Origin: CAZMXI01 sp964570205
Lineage (GTDB): Bacteria; Planctomycetota; Phycisphaerae; Tepidisphaerales; Tepidisphaeraceae
Assembly (NCBI GenBank): GCA_964570205.1
Contig: CAZMXI010000039.1
Location: forward strand, 1-31,484
Direction: 5' to 3'
Length of the DNA: 31,484 nucleotides
A program made the translations under genes and the position numbers. The notes beneath the pieces were generated by a model. The model did not search any database, was not told where the DNA came from, and was given only the letters and a program-made list of their open reading frames with translations. Positions within the stretch are counted from its first letter, which is position 1, and each line of letters opens with the position of its first letter. Below are positions 23,936 to 31,484 of this stretch, piece by piece.

Positions 23936-25324
23936 ATGAAAGTGACAGATGTGTCGTCGCTCAAATCCTCCCAAATCGAGGAAAGCTCAGTGCGGCCGCA
24001 GTTGAACCGATGGTGGGTCGTGGTGGGGGCCATCCTGATCCAGTTGTGTCTCGGTGCCATCTACGCATGGTCGGCATTCACTAAGCCCCTCGCGGAGAAG
24101 CCGTACGGGCTGACGAACGTCCAGAGTCAATGGATCTTCTCTTTGGGCCTTGCATCGTTCGCTATTGTTATGGCCATGGTCGCAGGCCGATGGCAAGCGA
24201 AGGTTGGGCCGCGGCTAGTGTCGATTACCGGTGGTGTCGTGATGGGGCTGGGCTATGTCATTGGTTCCCTCAGCGGAACGAGTTACTGGGGAATGCTCAT
24301 CGGCGTTGGGCTCATTGGCGGTGCGGGCATTGGGCTCGCCTACGTCTGCCCGATTGCCGCTTTGGTCAAGTGGTTTCCGGACAAGAAGGGTTTGATTACG
24401 GGGCTGGCCGTGGCTGGCTTCGGGTTTGGCGCGCTGATCTGGGTCAAGCTGACCCAGGGTTTCCGTTTTGGTCCCATCAGATTGACCGGTGACTGGACCG
24501 GACTCTACGGTCAAGGCTGGAATGTGAACGAAGTGTGGATGTTGTATGGACTTGTGTTCGCAGTCTTCGTGGTGATCGGATCGCTGTTGCTGGTGAACCC
24601 GCCCGAAGGCTGGAAGCCCACAGGATGGAAGGCGCCAACGCCGGGCACCGGCAGCGTTGCGGGCGCAACAAACCTGACACCTGGGCAGATGGTGCGAACA
24701 CCTCAGTTCTGGGGGTTGTTCATCACATTTCTGTTTGGAGCCATGGCCGGGCTCATGGTGATCGGCGTCATTGAGCGATTTGGCACCGACAAACTCAAGG
24801 CGGCCAATGTGCCGGCAGACAAGGCGCTCATTATTGCCGGCACGGCATTCGGCCTGTTTTATGCGCTAATGAATGGTTTCGGACGCATCGCGTGGGGTTG
24901 GATCAGCGATCGCATCGGCCGAAAGCTGGCGATCGTCTTGATGAGCGCGTTTCAGGGCATCATGATGCTGCTGCTGTTTCCAGCGGGCGGCCATGAGTGG
25001 GGGCTCTATTTGTGTGCGGCGTTCATCGGCTTCAATTTTGGCGGCAACTTTGCACTGTTTCCCGCGGCCACGGCCGACTTCTTCGGCAACAAGAGCGTTG
25101 GTACGAACTACCCGTTCGTGTTCCTCTCTTATGGCGTTGGCGGCATTGTGGGCCCACAGCTTGCGGCCATTGCCCGTGACCTAGGCGGCCAGGGCGATGT
25201 GAACGCCTGGATGTGGGCGTTCATTCCCGCGGGCATCGCCTGCCTGGTTGGTGCGGCGGTGAGCGCTGCGCTCAAGCCGCCGGCCGTCCACGTGAAAGTG
25301 CCGGAGGCGGCCAAAGCGGCGTAA
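23936..25324 (+). CDS. OFA-family MFS transporter (oxalate/formate antiporter-like)
   Basis: A 462-residue, 12-helix major facilitator of the oxalate:formate antiporter family, which moves small carboxylates across the inner membrane. The start RPQLNRWWVVVGAILIQLCLGAIYAWSAF is highly typical of the family. It is followed by GLTNVQSQWIFSLGLASFA, GGAGIGLAYVCPIAALVKWFPDKKGLITGLAVAGFG, a cytosolic loop (GWKPTGWKAPTPG) and the second half with GRIAWGWISDRIGRK and GTNYPFVFLSYGVGG. Start ATG 23936 has GGAG about ten bases upstream. With acetyl-CoA synthetase 116 bases downstream on the same strand, the cargo may be acetate or another short monocarboxylate. That is inference from context; the family is known for varied carboxylates. 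Confidence 0.9.
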   Translation: MKVTDVSSLKSSQIEESSVRPQLNRWWVVVGAILIQLCLGAIYAWSAFTKPLAEKPYGLTNVQSQWIFSLGLASFAIVMAMVAGRWQAKVGPRLVSITGGVVMGLGYVIGSLSGTSYWGMLIGVGLIGGAGIGLAYVCPIAALVKWFPDKKGLITGLAVAGFGFGALIWVKLTQGFRFGPIRLTGDWTGLYGQGWNVNEVWMLYGLVFAVFVVIGSLLLVNPPEGWKPTGWKAPTPGTGSVAGATNLTPGQMVRTPQFWGLFITFLFGAMAGLMVIGVIERFGTDKLKAANVPADKALIIAGTAFGLFYALMNGFGRIAWGWISDRIGRKLAIVLMSAFQGIMMLLLFPAGGHEWGLYLCAAFIGFNFGGNFALFPAATADFFGNKSVGTNYPFVFLSYGVGGIVGPQLAAIARDLGGQGDVNAWMWAFIPAGIACLVGAAVSAALKPPAVHVKVPEAAKAA

Positions 25325-25440
25325 TCTGGACAACAGACGCCGGGATGCGGAGCGGGATGGACCCGCGAAAGCCCTCCCGGATGGCGACAGGGCGTGTAAC
25401 GCATAGTGGATTGGGTTTCAGGAAGTGAAAGGAGCGTTCG

Positions 25441-27405
25441 ATGTCTGATTCAGTAGCGGCCAGTTCGTCGGGGCAGGTCATTCCGCCTGCGGCGAGCCTC
25501 GCGGCCAAAGCGCACATCAAGTCGTTCGAGCAGTACCAGCAGATGTATGATCGGTCCATCGAGGATCCGGATGGCTTCTGGTCCGAGATGGCCGAGGGAT
25601 TCGTGTGGAACAAGAGATGGGAGAAGGTGCGGGATTTCAGTTTTGGGCGTGAGGTGTTCATCAAGTGGTTCATCGGGGGCAAGACCAACATCTCCGTCAA
25701 CGCATTGGACCGACATCTGCCCACCCGCGGAGACCAGACCGCTCTGATCTGGGAAGGCAATGCCCCTGGCGAAGATGCGAAACTGACCTACAGGCAACTT
25801 CACGAGAAGGTCTGCAGGTTTGCCAACGTGCTCAAGTCGCTGGGCGTCAAGAAGGGCGACCGGGTCTGTTTGTTCATGCAGATGATTCCCGAACTGCCCG
25901 TTGCCATGCTGGCATGCGCCCGCATCGGGGCGATTCATTCCGTGGTCTTTGGCGCATTCAGCGAGGATTCGCTGCGCGACCGGATACAGGACTCCACCTG
26001 TAAGGTGCTCGTGACGCAGGATACGGCCCTGCGCGGATCGAAGAACGACATCCCTATGAAGGCGAAGGCGGATGCGGCGGTGGCGCAATGCCCGAGCATC
26101 GAGAAGGTGGTGGTGGTCCGCCGAACCGGCCATCCCGTGCAGATGAACGCCGGCCGCGACCTTTGGTGGGATGAGTGCATGACAAAAGCGTCGGCGACCT
26201 GCGAGCCGGAATGGATGGATTCGGAAGACCCCTTGTTCATCCTGTACACGTCGGGATCGACTGGCAAGCCCAAGGGCGTTCTTCACACCACCGGCGGCTA
26301 TATGGTCTACGCCGCCGCTACGTTCAAGTACATCTTCGATTATCATGACGGCGATGTCTGGTGGTGCACCGCCGATATCGGCTGGGTCACGGGGCATACG
26401 TACATCGTTTACGGGCCCCTGTGCAGCGGCGCTGTGTCGGTCATGTTCGAGGGTGTGCCGAATTACCCGGATCCGGGCCGGTTCTGGGATGTCATCGACA
26501 AGTACAAGGTTACGCAGTTCTACACTGCGCCCACGGCCATCCGCGCGCTGATGCGAGAGGGCGAGCAGCACGTGCTCAAGCGCAATCTGTCCAGCCTGAG
26601 GTTGCTCGGATCGGTCGGCGAACCGATCAATCCGGAAGTGTGGCTCTGGTATTGGCGCGTGGTTGGCAAGGAACGCTGCCCCGTGGTCGACACGTGGTGG
26701 CAGACGGAGACCGGCGGCATCCTTGTCACACCGTTGCCCGGGGCGCACAGCCTCAAGCCCGGCAGCGCCAGCCGGCCGTTCTTCGGCGTCGAGCCCGTCA
26801 TTCTCAAGGACAGCGGCGTGGAATGCGCCCCCGGCGAGAGCGGCATGCTCTGCATACGCAGGCCGTGGCCGGGCATCATGCGCACCACGTGGGGTGACCA
26901 CCAGCGATTCGTCAACACCTACTTCCGCACCTATGAGGGCATGTATTTCACCGGTGATGGCGCGCGTCGCGACGAAGATGGCGATTACTGGCTACTGGGC
27001 CGTGTCGATGACGTGATTAACGTTTCCGGCCATCGACTGGGCACGGCCGAGGTGGAAAGCGCGCTTGTGTGCCATATGTCAGTGGCTGAAGCGGCCGTTG
27101 TTGGCTTCCCGCACGATCTGAAGGGCCAGGGCATTTACGCGTACGTGACCCTTAAGTCCGGCGTCAAGCCCAGCGAGGAACTCAAGAAAGAGCTGATGCT
27201 GCATGTGCGCAAAGTCATCAGCCCGACAGCCACGCCGGACGTGATTCAGTGGGCGCCCGGCCTCCCCAAGACGCGTTCGGGCAAGATCATGCGGCGCATC
27301 CTACGCAAGATCGCCGAGAACGAGCCTGAGAAGGTTGGCGACACCAGCACCTTGGCCGATCCGGGTGTCGTTGCGGACCTGATTGAGAACCGGCCTACCA
27401 GGTAG
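25441..27405 (+). CDS. acs: Acetyl-CoA synthetase, AMP-forming
   Basis: A 654-residue ligase converting acetate, ATP and CoA to acetyl-CoA, AMP and PPi, for high-affinity acetate use in the cytoplasm. Motifs in order: KTNISVNALDRHL, P-loop-like YTSGSTGKPKGVLH, DVWWCTADIGWVTGHTY, VDTWWQTETGG (acetate pocket Trp), YFTGDGARRDEDGDYW and GRVDDVINVSGHRLGTAEVE. The C-terminal PKTRSGKIMRRILRK contains K615, equivalent to the lysine whose acetylation switches off Salmonella and E. coli Acs (K609). Length matches the family. AAAGGAG seven bases upstream fixes ATG 25441. An HDAC/AcuC-type deacetylase gene converges from the right, which fits control by reversible acetylation. Confidence 0.97.
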   Translation: MSDSVAASSSGQVIPPAASLAAKAHIKSFEQYQQMYDRSIEDPDGFWSEMAEGFVWNKRWEKVRDFSFGREVFIKWFIGGKTNISVNALDRHLPTRGDQTALIWEGNAPGEDAKLTYRQLHEKVCRFANVLKSLGVKKGDRVCLFMQMIPELPVAMLACARIGAIHSVVFGAFSEDSLRDRIQDSTCKVLVTQDTALRGSKNDIPMKAKADAAVAQCPSIEKVVVVRRTGHPVQMNAGRDLWWDECMTKASATCEPEWMDSEDPLFILYTSGSTGKPKGVLHTTGGYMVYAAATFKYIFDYHDGDVWWCTADIGWVTGHTYIVYGPLCSGAVSVMFEGVPNYPDPGRFWDVIDKYKVTQFYTAPTAIRALMREGEQHVLKRNLSSLRLLGSVGEPINPEVWLWYWRVVGKERCPVVDTWWQTETGGILVTPLPGAHSLKPGSASRPFFGVEPVILKDSGVECAPGESGMLCIRRPWPGIMRTTWGDHQRFVNTYFRTYEGMYFTGDGARRDEDGDYWLLGRVDDVINVSGHRLGTAEVESALVCHMSVAEAAVVGFPHDLKGQGIYAYVTLKSGVKPSEELKKELMLHVRKVISPTATPDVIQWAPGLPKTRSGKIMRRILRKIAENEPEKVGDTSTLADPGVVADLIENRPTR

Positions 27406-27443
27406 ACCGACTCGCGCCAAGGCGCGGCGCAATCAGGGAGAGG

Positions 27444-28454
27444 TTAAGTCAGATCGGCTGGGCCATCGCCCAGCCGATCTGCTTCTGCGCTGCCTGGCGC
27501 AGAGGGCATTTCGTCCTGCAAGGCCGCCACGTGGGCCACGACCGACTTCTTGAGCGATTGGAGTTCATACCCACCCTCCAGTATGCTGACCAGCCTGCCA
27601 TCGCAGCAACTGCGCGCCAGGCCGACGAGATCCTCCGTGATCCACGAGAACGACTCAGGCTCGAGATTGATGTGTGAAACCGGATCATCTCGCACGGCAT
27701 CGAAGCCGGCGCTGACAAGTAGGAACTGCGGCTGATAGCGGTAGAGCCGCGGCATGACTTTCTCTGCGAACGCGCGGCGGTAAGCCGCATCGTCGGCGCC
27801 GGGCTGCATGGGCACATTCACGGTGTAGCCGCGGCCCCGTCCGTGGCCCATCTCGCTCTCGTAGCCGGTGCCCGGAAAGAGCCTCGCGGGATCTTCGTGG
27901 ATACTGACGTACAGCACATCCTGCCGAGACTCAAAAGCGCTCTGCGTGCCGTTGCCGTGGTGAACGTCAAAATCGAGGATCGCCACGCGTTCCAGGCCGT
28001 GACGGCGAACGAGGTGGTCCGCCGCGATGGCGATATTGTTGAAGATGCAGAAGCCCATCGCCAGGTCGAACTCGGCGTGATGGCCCGGTGGGCGAACTGC
28101 GCAGAAGCTCTGCCTGGGCCCGGAGCCCATGGCGGCGTCGCATGCGGCCAGCACGCCTCCGACGGCCAGCAGCGCTACCTCGTATGTGCGCGGGCACAAC
28201 CGCGTCTCCTTCGAGCCCACAATGCCTATCCCCAGGCGGCACGCCGACTCGACCATTTCGACGTAGGCCGGATCATGGATTCCATGAAGTTGCTCTGCGA
28301 CGGCCGCAGAAAAACTCAGCGGCTCCATTCGATCCAGCAGGCCCGCATTGGTCAATGCGCTGACGATCGCTTCCAAGCGAGCGGCCCGCTCCGGGTGCAT
28401 CAGGCCCGTGTCGTGTTTCAGAAAATCGACGTGGTATACCCAACCAGGCCGCAT
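27444..28454 (-). CDS. Histone deacetylase / AcuC-family deacetylase
   Basis: A 336-residue Zn-dependent deacetylase of the HDAC/acetoin-utilisation (AcuC) superfamily. Key sites: HPERAARLEAI near the N-terminus, RPPGHHAEFDLAMGFCIFNN (catalytic His pair), ILDFDVHHGNGTQ (Zn ligands Asp and His), SAGFDAVRDDP (third Zn ligand) and ILEGGYEL. It is complete and should be active on acetyl-lysine or acetylated polyamines. AcuC in Bacillus deacetylates AcsA. The gene lies tail to tail with acs and back to back with an ADP-forming acetate-CoA ligase, so Acs is a likely target; this is inference. The last 12 or so codons form a long perfect hairpin (27450-27481). The ATG at 28454 gives a typical N-terminus, although its ribosome binding site is weak. 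Confidence 0.93.
   Translation of the reverse strand: MRPGWVYHVDFLKHDTGLMHPERAARLEAIVSALTNAGLLDRMEPLSFSAAVAEQLHGIHDPAYVEMVESACRLGIGIVGSKETRLCPRTYEVALLAVGGVLAACDAAMGSGPRQSFCAVRPPGHHAEFDLAMGFCIFNNIAIAADHLVRRHGLERVAILDFDVHHGNGTQSAFESRQDVLYVSIHEDPARLFPGTGYESEMGHGRGRGYTVNVPMQPGADDAAYRRAFAEKVMPRLYRYQPQFLLVSAGFDAVRDDPVSHINLEPESFSWITEDLVGLARSCCDGRLVSILEGGYELQSLKKSVVAHVAALQDEMPSAPGSAEADRLGDGPADLT
27450..27481 (+). terminator. Long perfect hairpin at the acs/deacetylase tail-to-tail junction
   Basis: A 14-base-pair perfect stem (27450-27463 with 27468-27481) closed by the tetraloop CATC begins 45 bases after the acs stop and lies inside the 3' coding end of the deacetylase gene. There is no T run on either strand. 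It may still end or protect acs mRNA, or act as a rho-dependent or bidirectional barrier. Confidence 0.45.
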
Positions 28455-28545
28455 GCGGATAGCTTACCTGATCGAGGGCCACATGTCGCGACGGCGACCG
28501 GTTCGAGACGGAATTTCTCCGCGGCGAAGGTGCAACCTCGCGCCC

Positions 28546-28573
28546 TTGCGTTCGCGGATTTCGATCATACGAT
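28546..28573 (+). promoter_or_regulatory. Weak candidate promoter for the ADP-forming acetate-CoA ligase
   Basis: TTGCGT (28546-28551), a 16-base spacer and TACGAT (28568-28573) match the consensus at 3/6 and 4/6. It lies in the 169-base gap between the divergent deacetylase and ligase genes and would give a leader of about 44 bases. The match is weak. Confidence 0.2.
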
Positions 28574-28623
28574 GGATTGCTCAGTCGTCGAATCGGTGCC
28601 GCGCAGGAAAGGGCAGCAGTCCG

Positions 28624-30738
28624 ATGAACTTCGACAGCTTCATGCGTCCGAAGTCAGTTGCGATCGTTGGTGCATCGCGCGATCCCGGCAAAGTGGGGCA
28701 CGCGGTGTTGAATTGCCTGATCCGTGGCGGATACGAAGGCAAGATATTTGCCGTCAATCCCAATGCCGGCGAGATTGCGGGGATACGCTGCTGGCCCGAT
28801 CTCAGATCGATCAAAGAGGTCCCGGAACTGGTGGTGGTCGTCGTCCCGCCGCCTGCGGTGCCCAAAGTGATTCATCAGTGTGGCCTGATTGGGACCAAGG
28901 CGGTCATTGTCATCACGGCCGGCTTCAAGGAGGTCGGCGCCGAGGGGGCGGCGCTGGAGCGGGAGATCGTTTCCGTGGCCCGGAACTACGGCATCCGTAT
29001 CATGGGCCCGAATTGCCTGGGAGTGCTTGTTCCGGCCGCGAAACTGAATGCCAGTTTCGGTGGAATTCTGCCTCGCTCGGGCGGAATCGGCTACCTGTCT
29101 CAGTCCGGTGCGCTGTTGGCCGCGATTCTGGACGCCGCCGATACCAGCCGGATCGGCTTCAGCGCGCTCTTCAGCATTGGCAACAAGGCCGACATCGACG
29201 AGATGGAGATCCTGCATGCCTTGGGCGAGGACCCGGATACGCTTGTCATTGCCGGATACCTCGAGAGCATCATCGACGGCAATGAGTTTGTGCGCGAGGC
29301 GGAACAGATTTCGCGCGACAAGCCGATCCTGCTGATGAAATCGGGCGGAACCGACGCGGGCGCTCGCGCCGCCACATCGCACACGGGGAGCCTGGCCGGC
29401 GACGAGGCTGTCTATGAGAGCGCATTCATTCGCGCTGGCGTTGTACGATGCGACTCCATTGCCGCCCAATTCGATTACGCGCAGGCTTTTGCGTATCAGC
29501 CGCTGCCGCGGGGTGCGAACGTCGCCGTGGTCACCAATGCCGGCGGAGCAGGAATCATGGCCGCTGACGCCATTGAACGGGAGGGCCTGACCTTTGCCCA
29601 ACTGAGCGAATGCACCATCTCCAGCCTTGCCCGGGGATTGCCTCCGGCTGCCAACACACGTAACCCGGTGGACGTGCTGGGTGACGCGATGGCCGACCGG
29701 TATAGGGTCGCCATCGACGCCGTGCTGGAGGATGCCGGTGTTGACGCGGTGATCGTCCTGCTGACGCCTCAGGTGATGACTCAGGTGGAACAGACGGCGC
29801 AGCAGGTGGTCGAAGCCGCCCGTGCCGGCCAGGGCAAGACCGTGATGGCCTGTTTCATGGGTGCGGCGCAGGTGGAGCCTGGGGTCCGGATCCTGCGCGC
29901 CGGACAGATTCCTGTGTATAGTTGCCCCGAGAATGCCGTTCGGTCGCTCAAAGTAATGCTCGATTATGCCCGTTGGAAGAATCGTCCCAAGCGCGTCGTG
30001 AAGGTGTTCCCGGTCAATCGCCATCGCGTCGAGCGGATTGTGGATCGCCACCTGCGGCGCAATCTCCGGGAGATCGGCGAGATGGAATCGAAGGACATCC
30101 TCGAAGCCTACGGCTTCGTGACGCCTCGCGGTTCACTGGCTACTTCGGCCGATCAGGCCGCCAACATCGCCGACCAGCTTGGCTACCCGGTCGTCTTGAA
30201 GATATGGTCGCCCGACATCATCCATAAGTCGGACGTGGGTGGCGTGAAGGTTGGTCTGCACAATCGGCAGGAGGTCAAAGACGCCTTCGACCTCATGATG
30301 TACCGGATTCCCGCGCAGATTGCGGAGGATGCCGAGATTCTCGGCGTGCTGGTCGAGGAGATGGTCCGGGGCGGCCGCGAGGTCATCCTCGGAATGAATC
30401 GCGATCCTCACTTCGGGCCGCTGATGATGTTCGGTATGGGCGGTGTCTTCGTCGAAGTGCTGAAGGATGTGGCGTTTCACCTCGCGCCGCTCACCGCCGA
30501 CGAGGCCAGACAGATGCTTCTTGGCACCCGAACGTATCACATGCTCGCGGGATTCCGCGGGCAGGAGGGCGTTGACATCGACGCCGTCGCCGAGGCGCTG
30601 CAGCGCCTCAGCCAGCTTGTGACCGAGTTCCCGCAGATCGTCGAGATGGACATCAACCCGCTGGTGGTTGGCCCTGTCGGAACGACCCCGATTGCGGTCG
30701 ATGCGCGCATCAGCGTGGAGGCCGTCAAAGGAAGATAA
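28624..30738 (+). CDS. Acetate-CoA ligase, ADP-forming (fused alpha and beta domains)
   Basis: A 704-residue NDP-forming acyl-CoA synthetase that interconverts acetyl-CoA, ADP and Pi with acetate, CoA and ATP. It can work in either direction and in anaerobes typically makes ATP. The alpha part begins with CoA-binding RPKSVAIVGASRDPGKVGHAVL, then IMGPNCLGV, YLSQSGALLAAILD, and the phosphorylated His H253 in TSHTGSLAGDEAVYE. The beta part is an ATP-grasp domain starting near residue 480 (ESKDILEAYGFVTPRG), with VVLKIWSPDIIHKSDVGGVKVG (second His), GREVILGMNRDPHFGPLMMFGMGG and EMDINPLVV. The alpha-beta fusion is common in bacteria. No GNAT acetyltransferase domain is attached, unlike Pat-type relatives. 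Start ATG 28624 matches the family beginning; the frame upstream to 28348 is not used. It precedes a CoA-transferase gene by 57 bases. Confidence 0.94.
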   Translation: MNFDSFMRPKSVAIVGASRDPGKVGHAVLNCLIRGGYEGKIFAVNPNAGEIAGIRCWPDLRSIKEVPELVVVVVPPPAVPKVIHQCGLIGTKAVIVITAGFKEVGAEGAALEREIVSVARNYGIRIMGPNCLGVLVPAAKLNASFGGILPRSGGIGYLSQSGALLAAILDAADTSRIGFSALFSIGNKADIDEMEILHALGEDPDTLVIAGYLESIIDGNEFVREAEQISRDKPILLMKSGGTDAGARAATSHTGSLAGDEAVYESAFIRAGVVRCDSIAAQFDYAQAFAYQPLPRGANVAVVTNAGGAGIMAADAIEREGLTFAQLSECTISSLARGLPPAANTRNPVDVLGDAMADRYRVAIDAVLEDAGVDAVIVLLTPQVMTQVEQTAQQVVEAARAGQGKTVMACFMGAAQVEPGVRILRAGQIPVYSCPENAVRSLKVMLDYARWKNRPKRVVKVFPVNRHRVERIVDRHLRRNLREIGEMESKDILEAYGFVTPRGSLATSADQAANIADQLGYPVVLKIWSPDIIHKSDVGGVKVGLHNRQEVKDAFDLMMYRIPAQIAEDAEILGVLVEEMVRGGREVILGMNRDPHFGPLMMFGMGGVFVEVLKDVAFHLAPLTADEARQMLLGTRTYHMLAGFRGQEGVDIDAVAEALQRLSQLVTEFPQIVEMDINPLVVGPVGTTPIAVDARISVEAVKGR

Positions 30739-30795
30739 CCCGCCATTGTTCGGATCGCCCCCTGGGGCTGCGGTCCGGAGAAGGATGAGACAGCT

Positions 30796-31484
30796 ATGGA
30801 GCCGCGAAGTACTTCCGATCACGACTGGCAGACGCGATACAAGGATATGATCGGCACCGCCGATGCCGCGATGAAGTTGATCAAGCCCGGCAGCAGCATC
30901 TTCATCGCCACCGGCTGCGCCCAGCCGCAACACCTGGTCCGCGCCATGGTCGCCAACGCCAGCGAGATCTATGACGCCCATGTCATCCATCTGCTGACCG
31001 TCGGCATTGCTCCCTACGCCACCGAGGAGTTCCGCGATCGTTTCAAGATGAACACCTTTTTCGTCGCCGAGAACGTCCGTGGAGCCCTCGCGAAGGGCAT
31101 CGGCGACTATACCCCCATCTTCCTCCACGAAATTCCTCTGGAGTTCGAGGAAGGACGGATTCCGATCGATGTGGCCATGATCAGCGTCTCACCACCGGAC
31201 GTCCGCGGCCAGTGCAGCCTCGGCGTATCCGTGGACATCGTCAGATCTGCGGCGGCCAGCGCCAAATACGTCATCGCCCAGGTCAATCCGCTGATGCCAC
31301 GCACCCTGGGCAACAGCTTCATTCATGTCAACCACATCGACATGCTCGTGCCGTTTGAGGAGAGCATCATCGAGGCGCCCGCCGCAAAGCTCGACGACCG
31401 CCTTCGGAAGATCGGCGCACACGTCGCGCACCTGGTCGAGGATGGCAGCACCATCGAATGTGGCATCGGGCATGTGCCGCAGGC
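30796..31484 (+). CDS. Acetyl-CoA hydrolase/CoA-transferase family protein, N-terminal part
   Basis: The first 229 codons of a gene that runs off the right edge. It matches the acetyl-CoA hydrolase/transferase family (4-hydroxybutyrate CoA-transferase type). Near the N-terminus is DWQTRYKDMIGTADAAMKLI followed by PGSSIFIATGCAQPQHLV, the usual CoA-transferase opening. Later come PLEFEEGRIPIDVAMISVSP and GQCSLGVSVDIVRSAAASAK, then NPLMPRTLGNSFIHVNHID. The catalytic Glu region lies further right, outside the window. The start ATG at 30796 has AAGGATGAG upstream. It is 57 bases downstream of the ADP-forming acetate-CoA ligase and probably in the same operon. It may pass CoA between acetate and other acids. 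Some relatives carry a C-terminal GNAT acetyltransferase domain, which cannot be checked here. Confidence 0.9.
   Translation, partial: MEPRSTSDHDWQTRYKDMIGTADAAMKLIKPGSSIFIATGCAQPQHLVRAMVANASEIYDAHVIHLLTVGIAPYATEEFRDRFKMNTFFVAENVRGALAKGIGDYTPIFLHEIPLEFEEGRIPIDVAMISVSPPDVRGQCSLGVSVDIVRSAAASAKYVIAQVNPLMPRTLGNSFIHVNHIDMLVPFEESIIEAPAAKLDDRLRKIGAHVAHLVEDGSTIECGIGHVPQ

Noticed and set aside
25450..26901. 483-codon minus-strand frame opposite acs
   Set aside because: Antisense shadow of a highly conserved gene; long frames opposite GC-rich codons are expected.
1..31484. CRISPR arrays, insertion sequences, integrase or toxin-antitoxin genes
   Set aside because: No regularly spaced direct repeats, transposase motifs or paired small toxin/antitoxin frames were seen in the window.

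Overview
The window is GC-rich bacterial DNA, most likely from a member of the Planctomycetota (possibly a Phycisphaerae-like lineage). The reasons are the mix of Tat-exported Gfo/Idh/MocA oxidoreductases, a secreted DUF1080 (3-keto-glycoside hydrolase/lyase type) protein, an exported HEAT-repeat protein, large secreted glycosidases, and scattered short operons on both strands. The presence of rubrerythrin suits an anaerobic or microaerophilic lifestyle. A run of ten N at 5372-5381 marks a scaffold join, so this is probably a draft or metagenome-assembled genome. The lineage is inferred from gene content, not from a marker gene.

Layout. 1-2223 (+): the 3' end of carB, then a radical SAM gene broken into two frames. 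2245-3756 (-): thiL and a flavodoxin-fold quinone reductase, divergent from galE (3929-4921, +). 4930-7922 (-): an HrpA-type DEAH helicase that contains the N gap and lacks its usual C-terminal half, then maf and a small lipoprotein. 8144-14695 (+): an AAE-type transporter, followed by a 1580-residue lipoprotein that joins a GH127 and a GH51 arabinofuranosidase. 14713-15639 (-): a phosphodiesterase lipoprotein. 16063-16136: tRNA-His, then a stand-alone CoaB-like gene. 17027-17734 (-): DUF1080. 18507-23240 (+): Gfo/Idh/MocA oxidoreductase, HEAT protein, terminator, TIM-barrel sugar isomerase/epimerase and rubrerythrin. 23936-31484: an acetate module made of an OFA-type carrier, AMP-forming acetyl-CoA synthetase, a convergent HDAC/AcuC-type deacetylase, ADP-forming acetate-CoA ligase and the start of an acetyl-CoA hydrolase/transferase.

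How the genes work together. The centre of the window looks like an extracytoplasmic sugar-degrading section. The fused arabinofuranosidases could remove both beta- and alpha-L-arabinofuranose from plant or algal glycans. The DUF1080, Gfo/Idh/MocA and TIM-barrel proteins match the set used in oxidative (3-keto) glycoside cleavage. The right end gathers several enzymes that interconvert acetate and acetyl-CoA, together with a carrier and a deacetylase that could reactivate acetylated Acs.

Points most worth a second look: the GH127-GH51 fusion, the acetate/deacetylase cluster, the possible 3-keto-glycoside cluster, a 26-codon single-helix membrane ORF at 18164-18244, the truncated HrpA, the split radical SAM gene, and several perfect palindromes placed directly at gene starts.
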